Source of the DNA: an uncultured Synechococcus sp.
Lineage (GTDB): Bacteria; Cyanobacteriota; Cyanobacteriia; Phormidesmidales; Phormidesmidaceae
Reading direction: 5' to 3'
Length of the DNA stretch: 64,000 nt
Assembly (NCBI GenBank): GCA_937911865.1
Contig: CALDSK010000051.1
Location: 1-64,000, forward strand
Below the pieces are notes generated by a model. That model was given only the letters and a program-made list of their open reading frames with translations, searched no databases and was not told where the DNA came from. The stretch's first letter is position 1, and the number at the start of each line of letters is the position of its first letter. The position numbers were made by a program, and so were the translations under genes. Shown here one piece after another: positions 35,430 to 46,109 of the stretch.

Positions 35430-35786
35430 CTAGAAGCTAAGACCTGCTTCACGAGCTGCATCAGCTAAAGCCGCTACTCGACCGTGATAGAGCTTTCCGC
35501 CTCGGTCAAAGACTACCTGTGAAATATCTTCTTTAAGTGCTCTTTCTGCAATCAGCTTGCCAACCGCAGTCGCCGCTTCCTTTGTGCTGCCTGCTTTAAT
35601 ACCACTATCCTTGTCCAGGGTGGACGCAGAAACAAGCGTTTTGTGCTGAGTGTCATCAATGACTTGAGCATAAATATGCTGGTTGGAGCGAAAGATCGCT
35701 AGCCTTGGCCGCTCACTACTACCCTTAACCCGACGACGAACGCGGGCGTGGCGACGGCGAGTAGATTCTCTACGAGTTGCTTTCAT
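35430..35786 (-). CDS. rplR: 50S ribosomal protein L18
   Basis: Binds 5S r[36 protein letters not shown], and the C-terminal [24 protein letters not shown] are conserved. 118 residues. It begins 15 bp after the rplF stop. Confidence 0.97.
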   Translation of the reverse strand: MKATRRESTRRRHARVRRRVKGSSERPRLAIFRSNQHIYAQVIDDTQHKTLVSASTLDKDSGIKAGSTKEAATAVGKLIAERALKEDISQVVFDRGGKLYHGRVAALADAAREAGLSF

Positions 35787-35801
35787 CGTTTACTTACCTG
35801 T

Positions 35802-36338
35802 TTACTTACCGGCCTTACCAGCCTTGCGTCTAACCTGCTCGCCCAAATAGCGAACGCCTTTTCCTTTGTAGGGCTCTGGGGGACGGGCGGCGCGAATTCT
35901 GGCTGCCGTATTGCCCACAACCTCTTTATCGATGCCTGTAACTGTCACGCTAGTATTTTTTTCAACTGCGAACGTGATTCCCTCTGGCGGATCAAATTCA
36001 ATGGGGTGGCTGTAGCCAAGGGCCATTACCAGCTTGCTGCCCTGGGTTGAGGCTCTATACCCTACGCCCTGAATTTCTAACTTCTTCTCGTAGCCCTTAG
36101 AAACGCCCTCTACCATGTTAGCAATCAGCGTTCTAACAAGGCCGTGACGCTGCCTGGCGTTGCGTGACTCGTTGACGCGAGTTACCAAAACCTCTTCACC
36201 TTCTTGCTTGAAGGCAATCTCTGGTGGAAACTCCCGAGAAAGTTGGCCTTTTGGACCTTTAGCTGTGACGCTTTGACCATCAATGGTTAGAGTCACACCT
36301 TTGGGGATTGGCACTGGCTGCTTGCCAATTCTAGACAT
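35802..36338 (-). CDS. rplF: 50S ribosomal protein L6
   Basis: Binds 23S rRNA near the factor-binding site. I chose the ATG at 36338 ([15 protein letters not shown]) because AGGAGAAG precedes it and all homologues start there; the frame is open 36 codons more. Two L6 repeats, with the C-terminal signature in [16 protein letters not shown]. 178 residues, normal. Confidence 0.97.
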   Translation of the reverse strand: MSRIGKQPVPIPKGVTLTIDGQSVTAKGPKGQLSREFPPEIAFKQEGEEVLVTRVNESRNARQRHGLVRTLIANMVEGVSKGYEKKLEIQGVGYRASTQGSKLVMALGYSHPIEFDPPEGITFAVEKNTSVTVTGIDKEVVGNTAARIRAARPPEPYKGKGVRYLGEQVRRKAGKAGK

Positions 36339-36396
36339 TTTGCTTCTCCTGTATCGGGGGGGTGCATGGATAGATAAAGTCTTAACGCTTAAAGAC

Positions 36397-36798
36397 TTAA
36401 TAGATGTAGCAAAGAACTTCTCCACCAATGCCCTGCCGACGAGCATCGCGGTCGGTCATTACGCCGCTGGAGGTTGAAATAATTGCAATTCCGATGCCAC
36501 CTAATACGCGAGGCAGCTCTTTACGATTAGAATACACGCGCAATCCGGGCTTACTGACCCTGGAAAGCTTACGAATGATCGGCTGACGTGCTTTACCTTT
36601 ATATTTCAAGGTGATCGTAATCTTGCGGTTAATGCCTTCGCCGCCATCGCTAGACTCTGCGATAAAGCCTTCTTCCTGAAGAACCTTGGCAATGCTGCGA
36701 GTCATTTTTGTTGATGGAATATCAACGGTCTGGTGTCGCGCAAGGGTAGCATTCCGAATGCGCGTCAGCATATCTGAAATCGTGTCGTTAGACGCCAT
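36397..36798 (-). CDS. rpsH: 30S ribosomal protein S8
   Basis: Binds the central domain of 16S rRNA and often represses its own operon in bacteria. [34 protein letters not shown] and [21 protein letters not shown] are diagnostic. 133 residues. Between rplE and rplF; rpsN (S14) is absent here, as is normal in cyanobacteria. Confidence 0.97.
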   Translation of the reverse strand: MASNDTISDMLTRIRNATLARHQTVDIPSTKMTRSIAKVLQEEGFIAESSDGGEGINRKITITLKYKGKARQPIIRKLSRVSKPGLRVYSNRKELPRVLGGIGIAIISTSSGVMTDRDARRQGIGGEVLCYIY

Positions 36799-36821
36799 AA
36801 TCCTCTTTTTTGCTACTGCCT

Positions 36822-37367
36822 CTAGTTATCTCGGAAGGGCATGCCCAATTCTTTCAGAAGGGCTCGGCCTTCTTCATCGGACTGTGCGGTGGTGACAATG
36901 GTAATGTCCATGCCGCGAATCTGGTCAACGCTGTCGTAATCGACCTCTGGAAAGATCAGCTGCTCACGCAGGCCGAGTGTATAGTTGCCTCTACCGTCAA
37001 AGCTACGAGGACTCACACCTCTAAAGTCTCTGATGCGGGGCAAGGTTAAGTTGATGAGGCGATTGGTGAAGGCGTACATCCGGTCTGCGCGCAGAGTCAC
37101 TTTGACACCGACGGGCATGCCTTCGCGAATCTTAAAACCTGCGATCGCTTTTTTTGCTCTTGTAACGACCGGCCTTTGACCAGTAATCACTGCCAGTTCG
37201 CTAATGGATGATTCCAAGGCTTTGGCATTTTGAGAGGCTTCGCCCAAACCACGGTTAACTGTGACCTTGGCGAGCTTCGGAATTTGGTGGGGATTGGTGT
37301 AACCAAACTGTTCTTTGAGCTTGGGTACCGCCTTCTCCAAATAAAGGGTCTTGAGTGAGTCGGCCAT
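36822..37367 (-). CDS. rplE: 50S ribosomal protein L5
   Basis: Binds 5S rRNA and contacts the P-site t[49 protein letters not shown], and [20 protein letters not shown] are conserved. 181 residues. It follows rplX after a 185-bp gap in which I see no gene. Confidence 0.97.
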   Translation of the reverse strand: MADSLKTLYLEKAVPKLKEQFGYTNPHQIPKLAKVTVNRGLGEASQNAKALESSISELAVITGQRPVVTRAKKAIAGFKIREGMPVGVKVTLRADRMYAFTNRLINLTLPRIRDFRGVSPRSFDGRGNYTLGLREQLIFPEVDYDSVDQIRGMDITIVTTAQSDEEGRALLKELGMPFRDN

Positions 37368-37552
37368 TGTATCCTCTAAAAAATGGGTTCCCTGGGCTTG
37401 GTCAGGGCGTCATGCTGTCAGAAAGTTTTTGAGGTGACGATTGTGTTGGGTCTAAAACTTTGGTAACCAGCAGCTAGGCGCTTGAATTTTGCAGGAGAAA
37501 AGCTCTTAACTATGTTCTCGCTAGATTCAGGCTTGTTGCCGAGCGCATTTAC

Positions 37553-37906
37553 CTAGTTTTCTAGAACCTCGCCGGTTTTTTTCAGCATGCGCACCTTACG
37601 ACCATCGTCAGTGATGGTGTAGGCTACGCGGCTGGCCACCTTTTGTTTGGTGGAGTACAGCATGACGTTGGAGCTGTGAATAGGAAATTCTTTGGTTAGA
37701 ATTTGCCCAGATTCACCTTCCGCTTGTGGCTTGACGTGCTTGGTGCGCATATTGACACCTTGCACAATCACTTGAGAAGTCTTGGCATTGGTGGCGACAA
37801 CTTCGCCTACCTTACCTTTGTCTTTACCCGTAATCACCTGCACGGTGTCACCTGTGCGGACATGCATTTTGAAACGCTTTCCAGCGTTCTTATTTTTGAT
37901 GACCAC
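37553..37906 (-). CDS. rplX: 50S ribosomal protein L24
   Basis: Early-assembly protein with a KOW motif: [21 protein letters not shown]. 117 residues. The start is a GTG directly after the rplN TAA with no gap, so the two are coupled. Confidence 0.95.
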   Translation of the reverse strand: MVIKNKNAGKRFKMHVRTGDTVQVITGKDKGKVGEVVATNAKTSQVIVQGVNMRTKHVKPQAEGESGQILTKEFPIHSSNVMLYSTKQKVASRVAYTITDDGRKVRMLKKTGEVLEN

Positions 37907-38272
37907 TTACAGTACCTCCGGTGCTAGCGAAACGATCTTGGTAAAGCTTTTGTCGCGCAGTTCACGGGCAACGGGGCCAAACACACGAGTGCCTTTCGGG
38001 TTGCCGTCCTGGTTGATCAAAACTGCGGCGTTGTCGTCAAAGCGAATGCTCATGCCGCTGCTGCGACGAATGCCTTTTCTTGTGCGAACGACAACAGCTT
38101 TATCAACGTCTGATTTTTTGACGCCCATGTTAGGAAGTGCGTCTTTGACGACCGCGACAATCACGTCGCCCACGCCGGCATATTGCTTACGCCCACCTAA
38201 GACGCGGATGCACATGAGTTTACGAGCGCCGCTGTTGTCGGCTACGTTCAAATAGGTTTCTTGTTGAATCAC
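37907..38272 (-). CDS. rplN: 50S ribosomal protein L14
   Basis: Intersubunit-bridge protein. [39 protein letters not shown] and [27 protein letters not shown] text ([20 protein letters not shown]) are conserved. 121 residues, one less than usual. Confidence 0.97.
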   Translation of the reverse strand: MIQQETYLNVADNSGARKLMCIRVLGGRKQYAGVGDVIVAVVKDALPNMGVKKSDVDKAVVVRTRKGIRRSSGMSIRFDDNAAVLINQDGNPKGTRVFGPVARELRDKSFTKIVSLAPEVL

Positions 38273-38304
38273 TGATTTATCCTCTGCCTTAGCTGATTAG
38301 CTTT

Positions 38305-38553
38305 CTATATCTCTGAAGAACTGAGGATGTCAGCCACGGTCCACCGTTTGTGACGACTGATGGGTCGGGTCTCGCTGATTCTGACGCGATCGCCTTCCTT
38401 ACATTTGTTTTCCTCATCGTGGGCTTTATAGCGCTTCGTTCGCACCATAATCTTGCCGTATTTCGGATGTTGGACTCGGCTCTCTACCGCGACCACTACC
38501 GTCTTGTCCATTTTGTTGCTGACAACAAGGCCAACTCTCTCTTTTGCTGCCAT
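38305..38553 (-). CDS. rpsQ: 30S ribosomal protein S17
   Basis: OB-fold small-subunit protein: [42 protein letters not shown] and [18 protein letters not shown] are diagnostic. 82 residues. Confidence 0.97.
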   Translation of the reverse strand: MAAKERVGLVVSNKMDKTVVVAVESRVQHPKYGKIMVRTKRYKAHDEENKCKEGDRVRISETRPISRHKRWTVADILSSSEI

Positions 38554-38601
38554 AGTGCGTTACGCCTCTTTACTCCTACTTTTGACTCCTACGCTTGACG
38601 C

Positions 38602-38832
38602 TTACTCTTCGCTTTGGGCGGTGGATTTGGCTGCTGACTCTCTTTCTTTCTCAAGTGTCAACAGCTGAGCCAGCTTGCGTTTGTTGTGCTTAAACTGATG
38701 AAAGCCAGTTTCTAGCTGACGAGTAGCCTTCTGAAAGCGAAGGTCAAACAGCTCGCGCTTGGTATCAGCGATCGCCGTTTTCAGTTCATCATCACTCAGC
38801 GCTCTGAGTTCTTTAATCTTCACTAGTGCCAT
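38602..38832 (-). CDS. rpmC: 50S ribosomal protein L29
   Basis: Two-helix protein at the polypeptide exit tunnel, near the trigger-factor and SRP docking site. LSDDELKTAIADTKRELFDLR and QFKHNKRKLAQLLTL are typical. 76 residues with a short Glu/Ser/Ala tail. Six bp after rplP. Confidence 0.95.
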   Translation of the reverse strand: MALVKIKELRALSDDELKTAIADTKRELFDLRFQKATRQLETGFHQFKHNKRKLAQLLTLEKERESAAKSTAQSEE

Positions 38833-38838
38833 CTTTGC

Positions 38839-39255
38839 TTAGCCCTCCTCTTCTTTCGCAATGAACTTAGTTTTAAAGGGGAGTTTGAAGGAAGCTAGTC
38901 GCATTGCTTCGCGGGCAACTTCTTCAGAGACACCAGCAATTTCAAAAACAATACGACCCGGTTTGATCACCGCAACCCAAAATTCAGGATTGCCTTTACC
39001 AGAACCCATTCGGGTTTCTGCCGCACGCATGGTGACTGACTTATCGGGGAAGACGCGAATCCAGATTTTCCCGCCACGCTTGATATAGCGAGTCATAGCA
39101 CGTCTAGCTGCTTCAATCTGTCTGGATGTCATCCAGCAGCATTCGGTGGCTTGAAGCGCAAACTGACCAAAATTGATCTCATTGCCACGATAGGCCATGC
39201 CGCGCATTCGACCGCGATGTTGCTTCCTAAACTTTGTTCTTCTTGGGCTTAACAT
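38839..39255 (-). CDS. rplP: 50S ribosomal protein L16
   Basis: Binds near the A site and peptidyl-transferase centre. [35 protein letters not shown], and [20 protein letters not shown] are diagnostic. 138 residues. Confidence 0.97.
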   Translation of the reverse strand: MLSPRRTKFRKQHRGRMRGMAYRGNEINFGQFALQATECCWMTSRQIEAARRAMTRYIKRGGKIWIRVFPDKSVTMRAAETRMGSGKGNPEFWVAVIKPGRIVFEIAGVSEEVAREAMRLASFKLPFKTKFIAKEEEG

Positions 39256-39349
39256 GATGGATCACACTGCAAAAATTTTGGAGAGAAAGGAGAGAGCGCT
39301 AAAACTGAGCGAGTTAGCCTATCAGCAGAGCTGTTACACAGAATCTGAC

Positions 39350-40084
39350 CTACGACTCGTTGTTAGAGCGATCGTCGAACTGTTGACGGCGACGTGGCTG
39401 ACGGCGACGTGGCTGAGCTTTGGTCTCCTCTGGCTGATTCTCTTGTCCAGGAATAACCTCGCCCTTAAACACCCAGGTCTTAATACCCAAGATCCCGTAG
39501 GTTGTTTGAGCCGTGCGGTAGGCGTAGTCAATGTTGGCTCTTAGCGTGTGCAGCGGTACGCGGCCCTCACGAGTCCACTCAGTACGCGCAATTTCAGCGC
39601 CGTTTAGCCGACCGCTTACCTGAATCTTGATTCCTTCAACACCTGCCCTTTGCGCCCGTTGAATTGCCTGGCGAACTACGCGGCGAAAAGAAACTCGACG
39701 CTCTAGCTGCTGAGCAATATATTCACAAATCAGCCCTGCATCGGCATCAACGCGAGACACTTCAACGACGTTGATTCTGATCTGACGGGTGTCGTCTTTA
39801 ATCTTTTTCTGTAGGCCTACGCGAAGGGCCTCAATGCCCGCGCCCCCACGACCCACAACGACTCCAGGCCGTGCGGTGCGAACTTCGAGATCAATCTGAT
39901 CGGCTTTGCGCTCAATATGTACATCAGAAATGCCTGCGTTAGCGAGGTTCTTCTCGACGTACTTGCGGATCTCATGATCCTCTTTGAGAAGTTCGGGATA
40001 ACGGTTTTTGTCGGCATACCAGCGGGAGCGGTGCTCCTGAGTGATGCCAAGACGAAGACCGATGGGGTGAATCTTCTGTCCCAC
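39350..40084 (-). CDS. rpsC: 30S ribosomal protein S3
   Basis: mRNA-entry protein with a KH domain. I chose the GTG at 40084 ([18 protein letters not shown]) preceded by AAGGAG; the open frame upstream lacks homology. KH text: [17 protein letters not shown], then [20 protein letters not shown] and [25 protein letters not shown] sequence. The C-terminus is a basic extension ending in [15 protein letters not shown], partly a repeat. 244 residues. Confidence 0.96.
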   Translation of the reverse strand: MGQKIHPIGLRLGITQEHRSRWYADKNRYPELLKEDHEIRKYVEKNLANAGISDVHIERKADQIDLEVRTARPGVVVGRGGAGIEALRVGLQKKIKDDTRQIRINVVEVSRVDADAGLICEYIAQQLERRVSFRRVVRQAIQRAQRAGVEGIKIQVSGRLNGAEIARTEWTREGRVPLHTLRANIDYAYRTAQTTYGILGIKTWVFKGEVIPGQENQPEETKAQPRRRQPRRRQQFDDRSNNES

Positions 40085-40149
40085 TGATGTACTCCTTGGT
40101 AAGAACGGGTAAAGGGTTGAAAGGTTGAATCTGAACGGATGAATCGCTA

Positions 40150-40512
40150 TTAGGCTTCGGTGCCAGGGGCGACTGCGATCGCAATATGGCAAGTCGGCTT
40201 ACGAATTTGAAAAGCTCTGCCCTGGGCGCGAGGACGAAATCGCTTGAGAACGGGGCCCTGGTCGGCGTAAGCCTCACTGATGTACAGGCTGACAGGATCA
40301 AGTCCGTTGTTGTGCTCAGCATTCGCGACCGCTGAACGCAAAACTTTGAGAATTGGCTCACAAGACTTGTAAGGCATAAACTCCAGCATAATCAAGGCTT
40401 CGCGATAAGAACGACCGCGAATTTGATCGAGTACGCGGCGCACCTTACGAGGCGACATCCGAACGAACTTAGCCGTTGCTTTTACTTGCTGATCTGAATC
40501 GATATCAATCAT
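40150..40512 (-). CDS. rplV: 50S ribosomal protein L22
   Basis: Lines the exit tunnel. [34 protein letters not shown] and [19 protein letters not shown] are diagnostic. 120 residues. Confidence 0.97.
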   Translation of the reverse strand: MIDIDSDQQVKATAKFVRMSPRKVRRVLDQIRGRSYREALIMLEFMPYKSCEPILKVLRSAVANAEHNNGLDPVSLYISEAYADQGPVLKRFRPRAQGRAFQIRKPTCHIAIAVAPGTEA

Positions 40513-40529
40513 TTTTCTTATTAGCTCCT

Positions 40530-40808
40530 CTAGCGCCGTGCCTTTTTATCGCTTTTGGCGTGGCCGCGGAAAGTTCTAGTGGGGGCAAATTCACCTAGCT
40601 TGTGGCCAACCATTTGCTCGTTGATGAAGACGGGCACATGCTGACGACCATTGTGAACAGCTACCGTATGACCGATGAACTGAGGAATAATCGTTGATGC
40701 ACGAGACCAAGTCTTAACGACCTGCTTTTCGTTCTTCGCGTTGAGCTTTTCAATTTTTGTAAGAAGGTGATCTGCCACAAAGGGCCCCTTCTTAAGAGAG
40801 CGAGACAT
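40530..40808 (-). CDS. rpsS: 30S ribosomal protein S19
   Basis: Head protein near the A site. [36 protein letters not shown] and [16 protein letters not shown] are diagnostic. 92 residues. Confidence 0.97.
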   Translation of the reverse strand: MSRSLKKGPFVADHLLTKIEKLNAKNEKQVVKTWSRASTIIPQFIGHTVAVHNGRQHVPVFINEQMVGHKLGEFAPTRTFRGHAKSDKKARR

Positions 40809-40880
40809 ATGTGTATACCTGGAATCTACAGTCTAAATAAAGAACAACAGTCGGCCGTTGGTTCAACCTGCGGCCTAACC

Positions 40881-41747
<867 letters not shown>

Positions 41748-41889
41748 GGCTATAATCTGTCGCGTTTACTTAAAAGAAAGTCTGGGAAGAGAATCGGAAG
41801 AGCAATAGGACAATCTGACTGAGTGAGTGATTACAGTGAATGACTACTCATTGATGTCTTTTACCCGCTGATATGTTTCGTTCGTTTAC

Positions 41890-42195
41890 CTATACGTCGG
41901 GGAAGAGCGTAATGCTATCGTCGGGAGCAAGTCTGACAACCGCTCTCTTGTAGGCCGCGCGATGACCGATAAACTGGCCAACCCGGCGTCTCTTGCGCGG
42001 TGGGTTTTGTGTGCTGATGTTGATAACCGTTACATCAAATAGCTTTTCTATAGCTTCTTTGATTTGAGGCTTGGTCGCCTTGGGCGCAACTTCAAACGTG
42101 TACTGGTTATTCTCTAGAGCGATGGTCGCCTTCTCTGTAATGAGAGGTCTGCGAACAACGTCTGGAATATCGCGCTCGTCAATTCGTTTACTCAC
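41890..42195 (-). CDS. rplW: 50S ribosomal protein L23
   Basis: Exit-tunnel docking site for trigger factor and [24 protein letters not shown] and [19 protein letters not shown] are typical. 101 residues. Overlaps rplD by 8 bp. Confidence 0.96.
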   Translation of the reverse strand: MSKRIDERDIPDVVRRPLITEKATIALENNQYTFEVAPKATKPQIKEAIEKLFDVTVINISTQNPPRKRRRVGQFIGHRAAYKRAVVRLAPDDSITLFPDV

Positions 42196-42820
42196 CGTAT
42201 ACCTCCTTAATCTTGTCGAGGGCCGAGGCTGTCACCACAATGTGCTCAGCATGCAGGATGTCATAGATGTTGAGGTTGGTCGCGTCAATCATCCGAACAT
42301 TGGGAACGTTGCGCAATGAACGGTAGACGTTGTCGTTGCGCTCACTGAAGACCATCAAAATCTTTTCTGCTGTGTTGACACCCCATCGATCGATAGCCGC
42401 TAGCATGTCTTTCGTTTTTGGCTGGCTCAGTTCACTGGCAAAGTCTTGAACGACAATGATGCTATCAGCGCAACCCTGAAACGCGGTGCGAAGAGCTAAT
42501 CGGCGCTCCTTACGGTTCATTTTTGTAGTGTAGTCGCGAGGCTTGGGGCCAAAAATGACACCGCCACCTCTCCACAGCGGAGAGCGGATGGAACCGGCAC
42601 GGGCGCGGCCGGTTCCTTTCTGGCGCCAAGGCTTACGTCCGCCGCCGCGAACTTCTGCGCGGGTTTTGCTAGAAGCATTGCCCTGACGACCGTTGTTTAT
42701 CTGGCGAACCAGCGCGCGGTGCACGATGTGCGATGCATTCTCTTCCTTGGCAACTTTGAGGTCCAAGGTCGCTGTCCCAGCATCCTTCCCTTGCCAATCT
42801 TTAACGACACAATCAACCAT
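42188..42820 (-). CDS. rplD: 50S ribosomal protein L4
   Basis: Binds 23S rRNA; in many bacteria it also represses the S10 operon, which is not shown for cyanobacteria. [44 protein letters not shown] and [13 protein letters not shown] are diagnostic. 210 residues. A 170-bp gap separates it from rplC. Confidence 0.97.
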   Translation of the reverse strand: MVDCVVKDWQGKDAGTATLDLKVAKEENASHIVHRALVRQINNGRQGNASSKTRAEVRGGGRKPWRQKGTGRARAGSIRSPLWRGGGVIFGPKPRDYTTKMNRKERRLALRTAFQGCADSIIVVQDFASELSQPKTKDMLAAIDRWGVNTAEKILMVFSERNDNVYRSLRNVPNVRMIDATNLNIYDILHAEHIVVTASALDKIKEVYGE

Positions 42821-42990
42821 GTTATCTCTTCTGTGGTTTCTCTCTAAAGCTCCTCTCTTAGGCCTATCTATCCAATCTTATTGGTGCTAGTGCCCTCGGG
42901 AGGCTTTGGAATTTGGTGCCCGTTTTATAGAGCCAAATTCAATTGAGTGGACTTGCTAGCCTTTCAACCGTCTGCGCAATTGCTTATGGC

Positions 42991-43626
42991 TTACTGACCA
43001 ACAATATTTGCAGGGGTGATATTGAGCACCGATCCAGCTTTTCCAGGAACGCCGCCCTTGATCAGCAGTAAATTACGCTCGCCATCGACGCGTATAACGG
43101 TGAGCTTGCGAACGGTCACTTTTTCCCCGCCCATACGGCCCGCCATCTTTTTGCCAGGATAAACGCGCCCAGGCGTGGTTCCTGCACCGGTTGAACCTGG
43201 CGCCCGGTGGTTCTTAGAACCGTGAGACATGGGGCCTCGGCGGAAATTATTGCGCTTTTGGTTACCAGCGAAGCCTTTACCGATGCTGGTACCGCTGACA
43301 TCTATCAGCTGGCCTGCCTCGAATCGGTCGGCAGCAAGCGCCTGACCCAGTTCGAACTCGCTAGTGTCATCAATGCGGTATTCGCAAAGATGACGAACAG
43401 GCGTTGCACCAGATTTCTTGAGGTGGCCGAGTTTGGGCTTGTTAAGCGCTTTCTCTTTCACATCGCCATAACCAATCTGTACAGACGAGTAGCCGTCTGT
43501 CTGCTGCGTTTTGATCTGCGTGATAACGCAAGGGCCAGCTTGTACGACGGTGACTGGAATAGCGTTTCCAGTCTCATCGAACACCTGGGTCATACCAAGT
43601 TTGGTACCAAGAATACCGACAGACAC
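42991..43626 (-). CDS. rplC: 50S ribosomal protein L3
   Basis: Early-assembly protein near the peptidyl-transferase centre. [43 protein letters not shown] text and [20 protein letters not shown] are diagnostic. 211 residues. It opens the ribosomal operon; the 731-bp divergent spacer to ndhN must carry its promoter and leader. rpsJ is not adjacent, as usual in cyanobacteria. Confidence 0.97.
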   Translation of the reverse strand: MSVGILGTKLGMTQVFDETGNAIPVTVVQAGPCVITQIKTQQTDGYSSVQIGYGDVKEKALNKPKLGHLKKSGATPVRHLCEYRIDDTSEFELGQALAADRFEAGQLIDVSGTSIGKGFAGNQKRNNFRRGPMSHGSKNHRAPGSTGAGTTPGRVYPGKKMAGRMGGEKVTVRKLTVIRVDGERNLLLIKGGVPGKAGSVLNITPANIVGQ

Positions 43627-43711
43627 TTAATCTCGACTCCACTTCATAACGCGCCTGGGAAACCAACGACCGTGCACTAAACATGCAAAGGGCCGTCTAC
43701 TCGCGCAGGCT

Positions 43712-43805
43712 CTGGGAAATCCCAGTTGGACATACCAGCTTTTCAATAGACTGCTTGGCAGAACGCTCGACACACTAAAAATCGGGAGCTATTGGAAGTA
43801 GCTCC
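43712..43805 (-). promoter_or_regulatory. Possible structured leader of the rplC operon
   Basis: Two short inverted repeats lie 86-180 bases upstream of the rplC start: CTGGGA/TCCCAG and GGAGCTA/TAGCTCC. They could form a leader structure of the transcript; the evidence is only the pairing. Confidence 0.3.
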
Positions 43806-44099
43806 AGACTTGGTAATCGGCAAAGCGGTTAATCTCTGCTCAGCCACACTGGAAAACAATCGATAGGGCGTTTGTGCTTACAGCTTTAGCTAAGTGGTAT
43901 AAGCCAGCGTAGGTGCTGTGAAGCGTGCCTTATCTTTTCGCCTCAGACTTGGAGGATGCGCTCGTAACTCAACTGAGATGCCCTTTCCTCTTTATGCTTT
44001 TGAGGGCATTGAAGAGCAAACTTGCAATCCTCTAGTATCCGCTTGACGGCGACAGGTCTACTATCATACACGCTTTTCCAGCTGTGTCTACATAAAAAA

Positions 44100-44135
44100 G
44101 TCCTTTTGTTATGACCTGTCCTTTTGTTATGACCT
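44100..44135. repeat. 18-bp perfect tandem duplication
   Basis: GTCCTTTTGTTATGACCT occurs twice without change. Confidence 0.85.
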
Positions 44136-44357
44136 TTGTATTAGCAGATACAGCATTTTGATCGCTGTGTATAAGCAGGACTGCATCATACCTTAATTTT
44201 GAAGCCTTTAAACCATCATTCATTGGAAAACATTGGAGAACCCGTTATTGGGAGTAGCGCCCAGAGCTGTTCTCGTAGGACTGTTCTCGGCGTTTGTGAT
44301 TTTGCAGTAACTGATTTTGCAGTAACATAGCGTTGTCTCTTCAATCCGCTGATACCC

Positions 44358-44825
44358 ATGGCGCTGATCGCATTTAATAAATTTACTCGTGACCTTGAGA
44401 AAGCTGGTGCGCTGGGCGTACGGATGCCTTTAGAAGGTGGCCATGAAGGGCGCTATCGTCGGCGTGTACGATCGGCAGGGTATGACTGCGCCTATATGTC
44501 GGTCAGGGGTTTGGGCGATTTGTCGGCGTACTTATTAGATGTGCACGGTGTGCGTCCGCCACACTTAGGTAAGAAAAATATGGATGCTTCGGCGGTGGGC
44601 GATCGCTACTTTGTGCCCCCGGTTGTCAGCTACCGTTTACAAGAGTTAGGCTCAAGCTCAAAAGGCCTTTTACTCTGGCTGATTGAGGGCCATATTTTGT
44701 CCAATCGAGAAATAGATTTTTTAGTATCGCTGCCGTCTATTGATTCACGTGTGAAAGTGGTTTTAGAAGTTGGCGGTGAGCGTAAGTTCACTTGGTTCCC
44801 CTTGAAAGAAGCGGTTGCCGCATAG
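44358..44825 (+). CDS. ndhN: NAD(P)H-quinone oxidoreductase subunit N
   Basis: Peripheral-arm subunit of the photosynthetic NDH-1 complex, specific to cyanobacteria and plastids, for cyclic electron flow and CO2 uptake. MALIAFNKFTRDLEKAGALG, YRRRVRSAGYDCAYMSVRGLGDL, VHGVRPPHLGKK and VGDRYFVPPVVSYRL are diagnostic. 155 residues. It opens the ndhN-ldpA-ycf45 run, divergent from rplC. Confidence 0.95.
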   Translation: MALIAFNKFTRDLEKAGALGVRMPLEGGHEGRYRRRVRSAGYDCAYMSVRGLGDLSAYLLDVHGVRPPHLGKKNMDASAVGDRYFVPPVVSYRLQELGSSSKGLLLWLIEGHILSNREIDFLVSLPSIDSRVKVVLEVGGERKFTWFPLKEAVAA

Positions 44826-44827
44826 GT

Positions 44828-44888
44828 GTAATTGGTGCAGATGTAACTTGGTGCAGGTGCAATTGGTGCAAGCGTAATTGGTATTTGG
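44828..44888. repeat. 15-16-bp tandem repeat after ndhN and into the ldpA start
   Basis: Four units near GTAATTGGTGCAGAT start two bases after the ndhN stop codon and reach into the proposed ldpA start, so they also shape its N-terminus. Confidence 0.7.
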
Positions 44889-45999
44889 CAGCAGAGATTT
44901 CAGTTTATCTAACTCAAACGCATCTTCTTCTCTTGACGCGCCACTCGACGCTTTACGCTCGGGGCGCTGGTTTAAGCTGATTTGCGGCGCGAGCTATCAG
45001 TCTTTGCCAATGGTGCGTAATTTGGCGCTTGCTTACGCTTTAGCTGGCGTAGATTGCATTGATGTCGCAGCTGATTTGGCGGTGGTCGCAGCGGCCAAAG
45101 AAGGCATAGCGGCGGCTGAGAAGCATTTGAGCCTGTCAGAGTCAGAAAGAAGGCGTCGCTACCAGCGTCCTCTGCTGATGGTGAGCATCAGTGCTGGCGA
45201 AGATCCGCATTTTCGAAAAGCCTGGTTCGACCCAGCGGTTTGTCCGCCCGATTGCGATAGGCCTTGTGAGAGCGTTTGTCCGGCGGCCGCGATTGATCGA
45301 GCCGGCGTGAGAGACGATCGCTGCTACGGCTGTGGTCGTTGTTTGCCCATTTGTCCGTTGGGCCTGATTGAAGCGCGATCGCATCCGACTTCTTTAGATG
45401 CGATCGCCGCGTCTGTCCTCAGTCAGGCCGATGCGCTAGAAATCCACACTCAGGTCGCTCATCAAGCCGCCTTTGAATACCTTTGGCGCACCATCTCCCC
45501 TTGGATCAATCACCTACGCTTAATTTCGATCAGCTGTCCAGACGGTGAAGGTCTTATTCGCTACCTGAAAAAAATACAGCGCACTATGGGGCTTCCTAGT
45601 CGCGAAGGCCCTGAACTGATCTGGCAAACGGATGGTCGGCCTATGAGCGGTGATATTGGCAAAGGAACGACCCATGCCACCGTTCGCTTGGCTCAAAAAG
45701 TGCTCAATTCAGACCTCTCAGGCCATATTCAGCTAGCTGGCGGTACAAATCAGTACACGGTTCTTAAACTTCGTAAGCTAGGACTTTTACAAGGCTCAAC
45801 TGAAGGTAGCATGCAGTCTCCCACGATCTCTGGGATCGCCTACGGGAGCTACGCTCGGTGTTTGTTAATGCCAGTTATTGAGCAAAACCATTATCTTGAA
45901 GAGGTACCCAAAGCCTTGCAGGAGGCTGTGACCCTAGCCGAATCTTTGGTACTGCCGCTGAAATATCCCTCAGCGCAGCTTACTAAGATTATGGTTTAG
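44878..45999 (+). CDS. ldpA: Light-dependent period protein LdpA (iron-sulfur clock-input protein)
   Basis: Adjusts the circadian period to light through redox sensing in cyanobacteria. The N-terminal LRSGRWFKLICGASYQSLP, ALAYALAGVDCIDVAAD, and a ferredoxin-like cluster region with CPPDCDRPCESVCPAAAI followed by CYGCGRCLPICPLGLIEA (two 4Fe-4S motifs) identify it. The start is unclear: the frame opens at a TTG inside a tandem repeat, and no ATG or GTG precedes the conserved part. 373 residues at most. Confidence 0.88.
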   Translation: MVFGSRDFSLSNSNASSSLDAPLDALRSGRWFKLICGASYQSLPMVRNLALAYALAGVDCIDVAADLAVVAAAKEGIAAAEKHLSLSESERRRRYQRPLLMVSISAGEDPHFRKAWFDPAVCPPDCDRPCESVCPAAAIDRAGVRDDRCYGCGRCLPICPLGLIEARSHPTSLDAIAASVLSQADALEIHTQVAHQAAFEYLWRTISPWINHLRLISISCPDGEGLIRYLKKIQRTMGLPSREGPELIWQTDGRPMSGDIGKGTTHATVRLAQKVLNSDLSGHIQLAGGTNQYTVLKLRKLGLLQGSTEGSMQSPTISGIAYGSYARCLLMPVIEQNHYLEEVPKALQEAVTLAESLVLPLKYPSAQLTKIMV

Positions 46000-46109
46000 A
46001 GAGTCCTTAGGTCTTGACGGATACATCGCGTTAGCCCATTCGCTGGTGCAATGGTTATTAGTCAGGTGCTGATGCCCTGCTGCATGTCTCTCGTTTTAAC
46101 CCCGTTCAT

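Larger units (their letters stand above)
43627..44357. other. Divergent spacer between rplC and ndhN
   Basis: A 731-bp region with the promoters of both operons. It holds two small hairpins in the rplC leader (43712-43725, CTGGGAAATCCCAG; 43785-43805, GGAGCTA arms) and an 18-bp perfect tandem duplication at 44100-44135. A 63-codon minus-strand ORF at 44032-44223 runs through the duplication and shows no recognisable family. Confidence 0.55.

Noticed and set aside
42821..42990. A missing gene between rplC and rplD
   Set aside because: The 170-bp gap has no coding potential, and rplC-rplD is the normal order.
44032..44223. 63-codon minus-strand ORF in the rplC-ndhN spacer
   Set aside because: It owes part of its length to an 18-bp duplication, has no clear ribosome site and no recognisable family.
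43627..44357. tRNA or small stable RNA genes in spacers
   Set aside because: I looked for T-arm and acceptor patterns in the long spacers and found none that fold convincingly; a covariance-model scan would settle it.
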